Assembly: GCF_003287875.1 (NCBI RefSeq)
Contig: NZ_QMKK01000050.1
Coordinates: forward strand, 124,001 to 188,000
Direction of reading: 5' to 3'
DNA: 64,000 nucleotides
DNA from: Martinezella tropici
GTDB taxonomy: Bacteria; Pseudomonadota; Alphaproteobacteria; Rhizobiales; Rhizobiaceae
The translations under genes and the position numbers were made by a program. Shown one piece after another: positions 52,182-60,932 of the stretch (positions within the stretch are counted from its first letter, which is position 1; every line of letters starts with the position of its first letter). The notes below the pieces were generated by a model. The model saw only the letters and a program-made list of their open reading frames with translations, made no database searches and was not told the DNA's origin.

Positions 52182-52252
52182 GCACTGCAATGAGACGAGT
52201 GGCTTGATGACCAATCTCGTCAAGCTTCGCGACGTCTGATGCTACTTATCAT

Positions 52253-52285
52253 AAGGGCCGCCCGGAAATCCGGGCGGCCCTTTTT
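52253..52285 (+). terminator. Strong rho-independent terminator after gatA
   Basis: A perfect 13-bp stem, AAGGGCCGCCCGG (52253-52265) with CCGGGCGGCCCTT (52270-52282), loop AAAT, then T run to 52285. It lies 71 bases after the gatA stop. Confidence 0.9.
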
Positions 52286-52397
52286 GGGCATGCCAATATT
52301 CCGCCTGAACGCCATCACACTTTGGACCGAAATACGATCATAAATTGCAGAGAGCCGCGTGGTCTCGTCCTCTGCAACCGAATCGGAAGGTCTCTTC

Positions 52398-54395
52398 ATG
52401 CTCAAGCAAGTCACGGCGATCCTGCTCCTCGGCGCGTCATGTCCAGCGATATCGCTGGCGGCCGACAATGGGGCCATTCGATCCATCACCCTGTCCTCGG
52501 GCGGCTTGGCTCAGGTTTCCCGATCGGCTGATGTCAACAGCGACGGCGTGATCCGGATCGAGGTGCCGCTCGATCAGGTCGATGACATCCTGAAGAGCCT
52601 TGTGGTCAACGGGTTTGCAGGTTCGGTGGCCGGCATCTCACTGGCAGGGCCACAGCCGTTGCAGGAAACGTTCAAGGGCCTGCCGTTCAGTCTGGAAGCG
52701 CTCTCATCCGTGCCGTCGCTTCTGACATCGCTGCAGGGCGCCAAAGTATCGGTCACCAGCGGCGGCAAGACTGTCGAAGGAAACATTCTGGGAATCGAGA
52801 CGAGGAAGGCCGACGAGAAGGCCCCGACTTACCTGCTGACTGTTATCGACCAGGATGGAGCGGTGGAGACGTTGACACTTGGTGAAGATGCCTCCGTCCG
52901 GTTTGAAGATCCCGACCTGAGAGCGAAGATCGCGAAAGCCGCGACAACCATCGCTCGCGGCAAGAACGACCGCACGCGCGCCGTCGATATCAAGGTGAAC
53001 GGTGTGAAGGACAGCGGTGCCGTCGGCCTGACCTATGTCGTGCCGTCGCCGATCTGGAAAACGGCTTATAAAGTCGTCATCGATGGAAATAACAAGGCGC
53101 ACTTGCAGGCATGGACAGTGCTGGAAAATGCCAGCGGCGAGGATTGGAAGGGCATCAAGTTGACACTGACTTCGGCCGAGCCGGTAACCCTGAAGCAGGG
53201 CCTGCACCAGCTCTATTGGAGAGAGCGGCAGGAAGTGCCCGTTCATACCGCGTCGAACAATGTTCCTGATGCAGATAGCGGGGACCTGTCCAATCGGCAG
53301 CGTCTGTCGGCAAATGTCGAGGAACGAGCCGTACCAGCGCCTGCAAAAGCGATGATGGGCGGCGTCAGCAGAAAGGCGTACGCGGCTGACGAGCTGGAAA
53401 GTCCGGCCGCGCCCATGCAGATTGCCGCGACCAATCCCACCGCCGCGACCGAAAGCGATATCTCGGCCACTTTCGAGCTTCCGGGGATCTATGATCTGGC
53501 CAATGGTGATACCTTGTCGGTGCCGATCATGGATGCGGACGTGGAGGCCGACATGGTGGATATGTATCGGGCCGGCAGCGTCCTTCGCAATCCCATTGCC
53601 GCCGTAATGCTCAAGAACACCACCGGGGTCAGCATGCCATCGGGGATTCTGACGCTCTACGACAGCAAGACCGGCTATATCGGCGATTCCCAGCTATCGG
53701 CGCTGCCGAAGGATGACACGCGCCTCGCCAGCTTTGCGACCGACCGAAAGGTATCGATCAGTGAACAGCAGACACCGACGGAGGAGATCGCCTCGCTGAA
53801 AGTTTCCGATGGGGTGATGAATGCTACCGTCAAATATCGCCAGACGACGACATACACCGTGTCAGGTGCGCTCGATGGGGAAAGAACCGTCATCATCGAG
53901 CACCCGATCAGGGATGGCTGGTCGTTCTCATCGGCCGAAGGCTTCGGCAAGACGGCAACGCACCAGCGGCTGAAGGCGATCGTGCCGGCGGGCGCGGAAA
54001 AAGTGTTGACGGCTGTCGACGAACAGCTTCAGAGCAACAGCTACGCCCTGGTCGATACCGATCCGGACATGCTGCTCGGCTGGTCGGCCTCGACCCATGA
54101 CAAGGAACTGACGGACAAGCTTACAAATCTCGCCGATGCACGCAAAAGGCAGGTCGCGATCCAGAACGAACTGGCGAGCCTCGATAGCGAAATCGAGAAA
54201 ACCGTCAATGAGCAGGAGCGGATAAGGCGCAATCTCGGCGCCGTGCCTGACAACAGCGATTTGAAGAAGCGCTATTTGAAGGCTCTGGCTGACAGCGAGG
54301 ATCAAATCGCCTCGATGAATGAAAGGCGCGATGCGGTGCAGCAGGAAAGCGATCGTCGGGGCGACCACGTGAGTCACATCATCAGGACGTTCTGA
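52398..54395 (+). CDS. DUF4139 domain-containing secreted protein
   Basis: 665 residues. A signal peptide (MLKQVTAILLLG, cleavage near SLAA-DN) predicts export. The N-terminal half has the Gln/Val-rich DUF4139-associated fold, and the middle includes TYVVPSPIWKTAYKVVID, the hallmark of DUF4139. The last 90 residues form a probable coiled coil (ELASLDSEIEKTVNEQERI). GGAAGG at 52385-52390 supports ATG 52398. Function unknown. It separates gatA from gatB. Confidence 0.85.
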   Translation: MLKQVTAILLLGASCPAISLAADNGAIRSITLSSGGLAQVSRSADVNSDGVIRIEVPLDQVDDILKSLVVNGFAGSVAGISLAGPQPLQETFKGLPFSLEALSSVPSLLTSLQGAKVSVTSGGKTVEGNILGIETRKADEKAPTYLLTVIDQDGAVETLTLGEDASVRFEDPDLRAKIAKAATTIARGKNDRTRAVDIKVNGVKDSGAVGLTYVVPSPIWKTAYKVVIDGNNKAHLQAWTVLENASGEDWKGIKLTLTSAEPVTLKQGLHQLYWRERQEVPVHTASNNVPDADSGDLSNRQRLSANVEERAVPAPAKAMMGGVSRKAYAADELESPAAPMQIAATNPTAATESDISATFELPGIYDLANGDTLSVPIMDADVEADMVDMYRAGSVLRNPIAAVMLKNTTGVSMPSGILTLYDSKTGYIGDSQLSALPKDDTRLASFATDRKVSISEQQTPTEEIASLKVSDGVMNATVKYRQTTTYTVSGALDGERTVIIEHPIRDGWSFSSAEGFGKTATHQRLKAIVPAGAEKVLTAVDEQLQSNSYALVDTDPDMLLGWSASTHDKELTDKLTNLADARKRQVAIQNELASLDSEIEKTVNEQERIRRNLGAVPDNSDLKKRYLKALADSEDQIASMNERRDAVQQESDRRGDHVSHIIRTF

Positions 54396-54418
54396 TCGCC
54401 GCACCTCACATCGATCGG

Positions 54419-54448
54419 CGAGAGCCGCCCAACAGAGGGTGGCTCTCG
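54419..54448. terminator. Bidirectional hairpin between converging genes
   Basis: CGAGAGCCGCCC (54419-54430) pairs with GGGTGGCTCTCG (54437-54448) including one G-T pair, loop AACAGA. It sits between the DUF4139 stop (54395) and the yjhX-like stop (54457), so it may end both transcripts. Confidence 0.6.
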
Positions 54449-54456
54449 GGCTTGTT

Positions 54457-54714
54457 CTATCGATTGTTCAGCTGCGCCCTCACCAGCCGCAATCCCTTTT
54501 CGCTAATGCGATAGGGATGGCCGTCCTTGGATTTGATGGCCTTGAGGCGCTTCAGCCGGCGAAAGAGGTCGATGCCGAAATCGGGATAGATCCAGCCGTC
54601 TCGCGTAAAGCAGTAGACGGTCTCGATCTTCTTGCTGTCGCTGCGTTCGATTTCGATGCGCCCGCCCTGGGCGAGCAGGTGGAGAATGCGCTGTTCGGTG
54701 CGGGAAATGTCCAT
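54457..54714 (-). CDS. YjhX family protein (UPF0386)
   Basis: 85 residues, the usual family length, beginning MDISRTEQRILHLLAQGG. The middle TVYCFTRDGWIYPDFGIDLF is the conserved UPF0386 core with a winged-helix-like layout. E. coli YjhX is listed as a toxin by some databases, but no antitoxin gene is visible beside this one. The start has no clear ribosome site. Upstream on the same strand lies a promoter, an 8-codon open frame and a terminator-like hairpin (see 54750-54875). Confidence 0.87.
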   Translation of the reverse strand: MDISRTEQRILHLLAQGGRIEIERSDSKKIETVYCFTRDGWIYPDFGIDLFRRLKRLKAIKSKDGHPYRISEKGLRLVRAQLNNR

Positions 54715-54749
54715 TGTTGTCAGAATCCGTATAGCGCCAAACGGCGCAC

Positions 54750-54875
54750 AAAAACGATCCGAGCCTTCCCTTCGGGAAGTCGGGGCTTCGTTTTTCAGGC
54801 CCGGCACGCAAGAAGACTTGCAAGCGGGGCCTTTACCGGGACTGACAAAAGTTAGACATCAAAACTCCGTTGATG
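54750..54875 (-). ncRNA. Candidate attenuator leader or small RNA upstream of yjhX-like gene
   Basis: On the minus strand, a start near 54875 and a terminator-like hairpin (54755-54790) followed by TTTTT (54754-54750) delimit about 126 nt. Inside are an 8-codon frame (54859-54833, MSNFCQSR) with GGAG five bases before its ATG, and a hairpin AGGCCC/GGGCCT enclosing GCAAG/CTTGC. This could be a leader that attenuates the yjhX-like gene, or a free small RNA. No amino-acid run in the peptide hints at a signal. Confidence 0.45.
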
Positions 54876-54881
54876 CATCTG

Positions 54882-54910
54882 TCTAAAGCAGGTTGCGCCT
54901 CGAGGTCAAG
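54882..54910 (-). promoter_or_regulatory. Promoter with perfect CTTGAC -35 box
   Basis: On minus, CTTGAC (54905-54910), a 17-base spacer and TTTAGA (54882-54887). The -10 region enters an inverted repeat (TTAGACATCAA with TTGAT and TGTCTAA, 54852-54885), which could be an operator. Confidence 0.55.
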
Positions 54911-55014
54911 TTCAACTCTGAAGGGGTCTTTCCGCCGCCAGGCGTGCCAGCGAATCTCGCCGCTGGCAAAAGCCTTTGCCCGATGCTTTACTGTTTTCAA
55001 ACGACGGGGGCTCG

Positions 55015-55524
55015 ATGATCCACATTCGCAATGCCCATGAAGGTGAAACGGCGGTGCTGGCAAGCATCGGCCTGCGCTCCTGGCAGAAGGCGATGAGCGC
55101 GATCGGCGGCACGGGTGAACTGCTGGAAGGTGCAAGCGAAGCCTTTACCAATTTCACCAGCAATCTATGGCTGACGATCACCGTTATCGAGTTGAACGGC
55201 GAGGCTGTGGGATGGGCAGCGCGCGAAGCGCTCGACGAGGCGATCTCCGATTTCTGGATCGATCCCGATTTCGCGCGGCGCGGCCTCGGCTCGGCTTTGC
55301 TTGCACGGATTGAGCAGGATGTGCGCGAGCAGGGGTTGGAAAAGGTCTCTCTGCAGAGCCATGCGGGAAATACCGACGCCATCGCCTTCTTCAGGGCGCG
55401 CGGCTATGAGATCCGCTGGCTGTCGATCGTCTATTCCCCGAAGCTCGATAGCGATGTTCCCACAGTCGGGCTTTCGAAATCGCTGGTCGAGGAGAGCGAC
55501 GGCGTCTATGGCCCGGGCATATAG
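55015..55524 (+). CDS. GNAT family N-acetyltransferase
   Basis: 169 residues from ATG 55015 (MIHIRNAHEGETAVLASIG). The acetyl-CoA loop is FARRGLGSALLARIE and is followed by the conserved NTDAIAFFRARGYE. Substrate unknown. The frame opens 39 bases earlier without similarity. gatB starts 87 bases downstream. Confidence 0.88.
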   Translation: MIHIRNAHEGETAVLASIGLRSWQKAMSAIGGTGELLEGASEAFTNFTSNLWLTITVIELNGEAVGWAAREALDEAISDFWIDPDFARRGLGSALLARIEQDVREQGLEKVSLQSHAGNTDAIAFFRARGYEIRWLSIVYSPKLDSDVPTVGLSKSLVEESDGVYGPGI

Positions 55525-55611
55525 CACGCCGCCGACGCCGAAAGCCTTGCGCCGCCTCGCCAATTGCTCTACCTCACCAAAGCAGAAAACAGCATTATAC
55601 AAGAGCTTCCC

Positions 55612-57117
55612 ATGACCATTGTCGACGTCCGTACGCCAGATCCGAAACGCTTCATTCCCGGTGCCACCGGTGACTGGGAAGTCGTTATCGGGATGGAAGT
55701 CCACGCCCAGGTGCTGAGCAAGTCCAAGCTCTTCTCCGGCGCCTCGACGGAGTTCGGCAAGCCTCAGAATTCCAATGTGTCGCTCGTCGATGCAGCCATG
55801 CCCGGCATGCTGCCCGTCATCAACGAGGAATGCGTCAAGCAGGCCGTGCGCACCGGCCTTGGCCTGAAGGCGCAGATCAACAAGCGTTCGATCTTCGACC
55901 GCAAGAACTATTTCTATCCCGACCTGCCGCAGGGCTATCAGATCTCGCAGTTCAAGGATCCGATCGTCGGCGAGGGCAAGATCGTCATCTCGCTCGGTCC
56001 GGACCGTCGGGGCCAGTTCGAGGATATCGAGATCGGCATCGAGCGCCTGCACCTCGAGCAGGATGCCGGCAAGTCGATGCACGATCAGCACGCCACCATG
56101 TCCTACGTCGATCTGAACCGCTCCGGCGTCGCGCTGATGGAAATCGTCTCCAAGCCGGATATCCGCTCGGCCGACGAGGCGAAGGCCTATATGACGAAGC
56201 TGCGCTCGATCGTACGCTATCTTGGCACCTGCGACGGTAACATGGACGAAGGCTCCATGCGCGCCGACGTCAACGTCTCGGTCCGCCGTCCGGGCGGCGA
56301 ATTCGGCACGCGCTGCGAAATCAAGAACGTCAACTCCATCCGCTTCATCGGCCAGGCGATCGAATATGAAGCGCGCCGTCAGATCGGCATTCTGGAGGAT
56401 GGCGGTACGATCGACCAGGAAACCCGCCTGTTCGATCCGAACAAGGGCGAGACGCGGTCCCTGCGCACCAAGGAAGATGCGCATGACTACCGCTACTTCC
56501 CCGATCCGGATCTGCTGCCGCTCGAATTCGACGATGCCTTCGTTACGGAGCTTGCCGAGCATCTGCCGGAGCTGCCCGACGACAAGAAGGAGCGTTTCGT
56601 CCGCGAACTCGGCCTTTCGATCTACGACGCATCAGTTCTGGTTTCGGAAAAGGCGATCGCCGATTATTTCGAGGCCGTTGCCGCCGGCCGCGATGGCAAG
56701 ATGGCTGCCAACTGGGTCATCAACGACCTGCTGGGCGCTCTGAACAGAACCGGCAAAGACATTGAAGAGACTCCGGTTTCGCCTGCCCAGCTCGGCACGA
56801 TCATCGATCTGATCAAGGCCGAAACCATCTCCGGCAAGATCGCCAAGGATCTGTTCGAAATCGTGCTCAACGAAGGCGGCGATCCCGCCGAGATCGTCGA
56901 GGCACGCGGCATGAAGCAGGTCACCGATACCGGCGCGATCGAAAAGGCTGTCGACGAGATCATCGCCGCGAACCCGGATCAAGTCGCCAAGGTCAAGGCA
57001 AAGCCGACGCTTGCCGGCTGGTTCGTCGGCCAGGTGATGAAGTCGACTGGCGGCAAGGCCAACCCGCAGGCCGTGCAGGCGCTGGTCAAGGCCAAGCTCG
57101 GCATCGAAGAGGAATAG
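55612..57117 (+). CDS. gatB: Asp-tRNA(Asn)/Glu-tRNA(Gln) amidotransferase subunit B
   Basis: GatB binds and activates the mischarged tRNA. 501 residues with EVVIGMEVHAQ, the signature DLNRSGVALMEIVSKPDIRS, and RCEIKNVNSIRF, then the YqeY-like helical C-terminus. ATG 55612 is chosen for family match; the frame opens 48 bases earlier. It is split from gatCA by four genes. Confidence 0.97.
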   Translation: MTIVDVRTPDPKRFIPGATGDWEVVIGMEVHAQVLSKSKLFSGASTEFGKPQNSNVSLVDAAMPGMLPVINEECVKQAVRTGLGLKAQINKRSIFDRKNYFYPDLPQGYQISQFKDPIVGEGKIVISLGPDRRGQFEDIEIGIERLHLEQDAGKSMHDQHATMSYVDLNRSGVALMEIVSKPDIRSADEAKAYMTKLRSIVRYLGTCDGNMDEGSMRADVNVSVRRPGGEFGTRCEIKNVNSIRFIGQAIEYEARRQIGILEDGGTIDQETRLFDPNKGETRSLRTKEDAHDYRYFPDPDLLPLEFDDAFVTELAEHLPELPDDKKERFVRELGLSIYDASVLVSEKAIADYFEAVAAGRDGKMAANWVINDLLGALNRTGKDIEETPVSPAQLGTIIDLIKAETISGKIAKDLFEIVLNEGGDPAEIVEARGMKQVTDTGAIEKAVDEIIAANPDQVAKVKAKPTLAGWFVGQVMKSTGGKANPQAVQALVKAKLGIEEE

Positions 57118-57120
57118 CCG

Positions 57121-57624
57121 GTGTTCTTCGTCCGCACCGCCAGCGAGCAGGACCTGGAAAAGGTCCGCGCTCTGCTCGGCGAGACCTGGCATGCGACCTA
57201 TGACCGGATCTACGGTCCGGAAAAGGTCAGTGAGCTGCATGCCTCCTGGCATTCGACGGCTTCATTGAAGGCGCGGCTGGCGAACAAGAATTCCGAATTT
57301 TTGGTGGCCGATGACGGGAAGACGATCGGCGGCATGGGCTATGCCGCCATGTCCAAAGAGATGACGAAAACCGTCATGCTTCACATGCTCTATGTCAGCC
57401 CAAAGCATCAGCGCGAGGGTATCGGCCGCGATATTTTCGCTGAGCTGGAGACCTGCTTCCCGGACGCCGAGATCATGCGCCTCGAGGTCGATCCGCAGAA
57501 CGAGGCGGCCATCGCCTTTTACCAAGCCCACGGCTTTGTCGAGGTTGGCCGCACGGAAAACTGCGGCAGCGGGCAATCGGGCATTCCGGCGCTGATATTC
57601 GAGAAGCCATTGGCTACACAGTAG
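57121..57624 (+). CDS. GNAT family N-acetyltransferase
   Basis: 167 residues from GTG 57121, preceded by GAAGAGGAATAGCC, three bases after the gatB stop, so translation is likely coupled. The acetyl-CoA loop is VSPKHQREGIGRDIFAELE and the C-terminal motif is NEAAIAFYQAHGFVEVGR. It resembles RimI-like acetyltransferases; the substrate is unknown. Confidence 0.9.
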   Translation: MFFVRTASEQDLEKVRALLGETWHATYDRIYGPEKVSELHASWHSTASLKARLANKNSEFLVADDGKTIGGMGYAAMSKEMTKTVMLHMLYVSPKHQREGIGRDIFAELETCFPDAEIMRLEVDPQNEAAIAFYQAHGFVEVGRTENCGSGQSGIPALIFEKPLATQ

Positions 57625-57681
57625 TCGGTTGCCTTTGGCCCGCGTGCCGGTCTCTTTGGTCACGAGCGCGGCCTTTGTTGG

Positions 57682-58326
57682 CTAGGCCACTACTTCAGTT
57701 TTCTCTGCTTTTTTGTAGCGTGCATGGAATTTGACGATCAGCTCGAGAAGCTCCAGCTTTTGGTAGGCCAGATCCGAAACCGCGATGCAAACGTGCTGCA
57801 TATCCCCAGTCACTTGGCGGACGAGGTGCTTTGAGCTGCGTAGTTGCCCCATAACGCGACGCCCTGGAGCCAATAGCAACCAAACATGGTGGTCCGGCCG
57901 GCTCCAATCGAGCGCCTCGACAGGGATAACCCCACCTTCGGATAGGATTATCGCCACGACGAGCAAGCAAAAGCCCAGGAGTATGATGCCCAACATCTTG
58001 CCCAGGCTTCGGCGTGGCGCGGGGACGTCTATTTTCTCGATGTCGTCCCAAGGGATAAAATCTGAGCCCAATCGAGCATCCTTTATGCCTTTCGGCGATA
58101 TGATCACAATTGCTTTTCGCACCTGAAAGATAAGCTTTAGCAGTGCCTTGACAGCGACGTACGCGGTCATCAGCGCAAGTGATATCCACGCGATGCTTGT
58201 GATGATGTCGCTTCTTGAAAGAAAGGCTATAAAAACAAGCCCTACCGTGAAAAATATATACGCTGCTGCCTCGGACCCCAACGCAGAATTGTCGTATTCG
58301 ATCCTATACGTTTCGCTGGTCGACAT
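57682..58326 (-). CDS. Membrane protein with PH-like domain (STM3941-like)
   Basis: 214 residues from ATG 58326. Two hydrophobic helices near the N-terminus (about 22-40 and 44-65) are followed by a polar IVIISPKGIKDARLGSDFIPWDDIEKIDV segment split by short turns, a third hydrophobic stretch and a basic tail. The layout recalls small PH-domain membrane proteins. Base composition looks lower in GC than its neighbours, which hints at later acquisition. Function unknown. Confidence 0.7.
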   Translation of the reverse strand: MSTSETYRIEYDNSALGSEAAAYIFFTVGLVFIAFLSRSDIITSIAWISLALMTAYVAVKALLKLIFQVRKAIVIISPKGIKDARLGSDFIPWDDIEKIDVPAPRRSLGKMLGIILLGFCLLVVAIILSEGGVIPVEALDWSRPDHHVWLLLAPGRRVMGQLRSSKHLVRQVTGDMQHVCIAVSDLAYQKLELLELIVKFHARYKKAEKTEVVA

Positions 58327-58373
58327 GATTGCCTTTAAGTTCCTCCACGGAACAAAGACGTAAGTACGATATA

Positions 58374-58841
58374 TTGCCCTCACAAGAACTACTTATCCGG
58401 GAAGCGAAAGAATCCGACCTCCTCGGCTTGATCGGCCTCTTCGCCGCCGATGCCGTGGGCGGTCACGGCGATACGACCGATCCCTCTGCCTATGACGATT
58501 ATCTCCGTGCGTTTCGCACTATCGCGGCATCGCCGGATCAGACGCTGTATGTCGCCGAACTCGCCGGAGAAGTGGTCGGGACGTTCCAGATGATGATCAC
58601 GACGGCGCTGGTCGGGCGGGGATCCTCCGCCATGATCATCGAAGCGGTCCAGACGCGAGCTAATATGCGCGGGCAAGGGATCGGGGCGGCGATGATCAAT
58701 TTCTGCATCGACGAGGCAAAGGTTCGCGGCATGCGGATGGTGCAGCTGACCTCGAATGCGGTGCGCAAGGATGCGCATCGCTTCTATGAGAGACTGGGTT
58801 TCAAGCCGACGCATCTGGGCTTCAAGATGACATTGAAATGA
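58374..58841 (+). CDS. GNAT family N-acetyltransferase
   Basis: About 155 residues. The catalytic loop is TRANMRGQGIGAAMINFCID and the end is KDAHRFYERLGFKPTHLGFK. The start is uncertain: TTG 58374 (before PSQELLIREAKESD) fits the family N-terminus but has no strong ribosome site. The frame is open to 58329. It is divergent from the membrane gene at 58326. Confidence 0.84.
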   Translation: MPSQELLIREAKESDLLGLIGLFAADAVGGHGDTTDPSAYDDYLRAFRTIAASPDQTLYVAELAGEVVGTFQMMITTALVGRGSSAMIIEAVQTRANMRGQGIGAAMINFCIDEAKVRGMRMVQLTSNAVRKDAHRFYERLGFKPTHLGFKMTLK

Positions 58842-58947
58842 AGCCATTTGCCCGCTGGAATCACTGGACAAGCCGGTTCAGGGGCGGCATAAGCAAACTA
58901 TCGAATTCTGGTATCGCTCGCCCCTCAGCGGGTATCGAGGAAAAGAC

Positions 58948-59346
58948 ATGTGGAATTTCATCGTACAGACCTTCACCTGGTGGAACAGTCAGACTTTGGG
59001 TACGCGGTTTGCGACCTGGCGGTTTGGCAAGCGTGTCGGCGAGGATGAGTTCGGCAACGTCTATTACGAAGGTGGCATGTCCTCCTACGGCCTTCCGAAG
59101 CGCTGGGTGATCTACAAGGGCTATGCCGAAGCTTCGGCCATTCCGCCGGGCTGGCACGGCTGGATGCATCATCGTACCGACGTTCCGCCGACCAAGGAAA
59201 ACTACGTCGCCAAGGACTGGCAGAAGGAACACCGCGCCAATCCGACTGGCTCGCCGCAGGCATACCGTCCGCCGGGCTCTCTCGCCGTTGCCGGCGAGCG
59301 TCCGCGTGTGACCGGCGATTACGACGCCTGGACCCCGGGCAACTGA
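58948..59346 (+). CDS. NADH:ubiquinone oxidoreductase accessory subunit NDUFA12 (B17.2-like)
   Basis: 132 residues, a homologue of the mitochondrial supernumerary subunit B17.2 that in alphaproteobacteria is a complex I subunit outside the nuo operon. The core includes RFGKRVGEDEFGNVYYE, RRWVIYKG-like KRWVIYKG, and PPGWHGWMHH. The C-terminal third is Pro/Gly-rich. It should join the NADH dehydrogenase encoded at the start of the window, 46 kb away. Confidence 0.93.
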   Translation: MWNFIVQTFTWWNSQTLGTRFATWRFGKRVGEDEFGNVYYEGGMSSYGLPKRWVIYKGYAEASAIPPGWHGWMHHRTDVPPTKENYVAKDWQKEHRANPTGSPQAYRPPGSLAVAGERPRVTGDYDAWTPGN

Positions 59347-59449
59347 GCGGAGAAGCCGGCTCGTCCTTTGGCCACAATTGGGCTTTAGGCGCGACATATG
59401 CCGGCTCATGCTCGGCGCCTTGACCGAGACCAAGCGGAGATTGGCGGAT

Positions 59450-59890
59450 ATGATGGTTTTCACGCGGAGCGCTTCTTTGCGTGCAGTGGCTATAATGGGT
59501 GCTGCTCTCTTCGTCGGCATCATGGCAGCCCCCACCGCTGAGGCCGCCCGCATCACCAATCCCGTCGCCGTGTTTTCCGGGCTCGACAAGATCACCGGCC
59601 GCATCACGACCTTCGATGTCTATATCAACGAGACCGTGCAGTTCGGCGCGCTGCAGGTGACGCCGCGCGCCTGTTATTCGCGGGACGAAACCGAGCAGCA
59701 GAAGGTGGACGGTTTCGTCGAGGTGGACGAAATTACCCTCGACCGCCGCATCCGTCGCATTTTCACCGGCTGGATGTTTGCCGACAGCCCGGGCCTCAAC
59801 GCCGTCGAGCACCCGATCTATGACGTCTGGCTGAAAGAGTGCAAGCAGAAGTCCGACGTTCCGCCGCCGGACACCGCCGGTGCGAAGTAA
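59450..59890 (+). CDS. DUF2155 domain-containing exported protein
   Basis: 146 residues from ATG 59450. A signal peptide (about residues 1-32, ending TAEA before AR) leads into the DUF2155 core with KITGRITTFDVYINETVQFG, CYSRDETEQ and YDVWLKECK. Two cysteines are spaced for a disulfide. The function is unknown; it commonly follows NDUFA12 in alphaproteobacteria, from memory. GGAG lies upstream of tandem ATGs at 59450 and 59453. Confidence 0.88.
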   Translation: MMVFTRSASLRAVAIMGAALFVGIMAAPTAEAARITNPVAVFSGLDKITGRITTFDVYINETVQFGALQVTPRACYSRDETEQQKVDGFVEVDEITLDRRIRRIFTGWMFADSPGLNAVEHPIYDVWLKECKQKSDVPPPDTAGAK

Positions 59891-59953
59891 GCCGCTCGAT
59901 ATACGCAGCAGATTTGCATAGCCCGCAGAAGCAAGGCTTCTGCGGGCAAAGTT

Positions 59954-60589
59954 TTAGCCTCGTTCCGGATTGGTCGCCGCGTCGCCTATTGCTTGGCGGT
60001 CTACGGCCTCTGACAGGTCGAGGGTGATCCGCATGCCGTCTTTCGGCCTGTGCCGCAGGAAATCGCTGCGCTCCGGATCGGCTTTCAATCTGCCTGTATC
60101 GTAGAGAGCCTGGAGCCGTGATCGCGAGATTGCCAGTTCCGCGGCCAGCAACCGATCGAGGCGAAGGTTCATCGGAAACTCGGCTGATATCTCGATTTCC
60201 AACAGCACCCAATTACTTGCCTCTTGCACCATCTCTTTCCGGATGGCCGCATCCGGCGGCTCCTCGATGCGCTTGGCTTTCCGCTTCAGCCCGTCGAGAT
60301 CAAATTCCTGCGTCCGGACCCACTGAGGATCGCTGCGCTGCAGTGCCTCGAGCGTGGAGGGGCCGAGATCGTAAACGGTGCGGCGCTCGAAAAGCGTCCG
60401 GTTCCAGGTCTTGTCGCAATCGATGCATTTATAGACCAGCCAGGCATCAAGCCTTTTGCCATTGGCATTGAGCCTGATCTTGCCGCTCGATCTGAAGGGT
60501 CTCGGAGCTCCGCAGCCGCTGCAGGCGATCCATGGCTGAGGCGAAGTTCGAGGAGAAATGGTCCAACGGACCTGAAGAATATTGCACAT
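59954..60589 (-). CDS. DUF1062 domain-containing protein
   Basis: 211 residues from ATG 60589. An N-terminal zinc-ribbon-like segment (CSGCGAPRPF and CIDCDKTWN) is followed by helical regions ending in an S4-like segment (RLDRLLAAELAISRSRLQALY). Function unknown; the combination suggests RNA binding. Confidence 0.87.
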   Translation of the reverse strand: MCNILQVRWTISPRTSPQPWIACSGCGAPRPFRSSGKIRLNANGKRLDAWLVYKCIDCDKTWNRTLFERRTVYDLGPSTLEALQRSDPQWVRTQEFDLDGLKRKAKRIEEPPDAAIRKEMVQEASNWVLLEIEISAEFPMNLRLDRLLAAELAISRSRLQALYDTGRLKADPERSDFLRHRPKDGMRITLDLSEAVDRQAIGDAATNPERG

Positions 60590-60932
60590 ACCGTCTTGGT
60601 CTTCCGTCTGGAAGTCCACCAAGCTGGCGGTGAGACAAGCCCGTCAGGGCACGGTATGGCGATATTGCGGGACGGCTGAAGAGCTGAGACAGCGGTGGCT
60701 GCGCAGGCGCGTTTTGACAATGCCAAACCGGTCTCAGGCCATCACCCGATGGACATGAACATGCAGCGAGCGGCGTCTTGCCGCTCCGATGCACTGGGTG
60801 ATCTGGATGAGACCGGTATTTACGACGGCAAAGTGGAACCTCTATGCACCAACGCTCTTCGCTAGGAGGGATAGCAGACCGCAACCGGAATTTGAAGTGG
60901 TGTGAGTTCGATGACGCCAGGGTTTCCGGTGT
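60590..60932. other. Gap between DUF1062 and aat, nothing supported
   Basis: About 340 bases. Short open frames exist on both strands (for example a 38-codon frame from ATG 60749), but none has a ribosome site or recognisable similarity. No clear terminator or promoter seen. Confidence 0.5.

Noticed and set aside
54439..54855. 138-codon plus-strand frame over the yjhX-like gene
   Set aside because: Antisense to a recognised UPF0386 gene of exact family length.
60749..60865. 38-codon frame between DUF1062 and aat
   Set aside because: No ribosome site, no similarity, and a composition like random GC-rich DNA.
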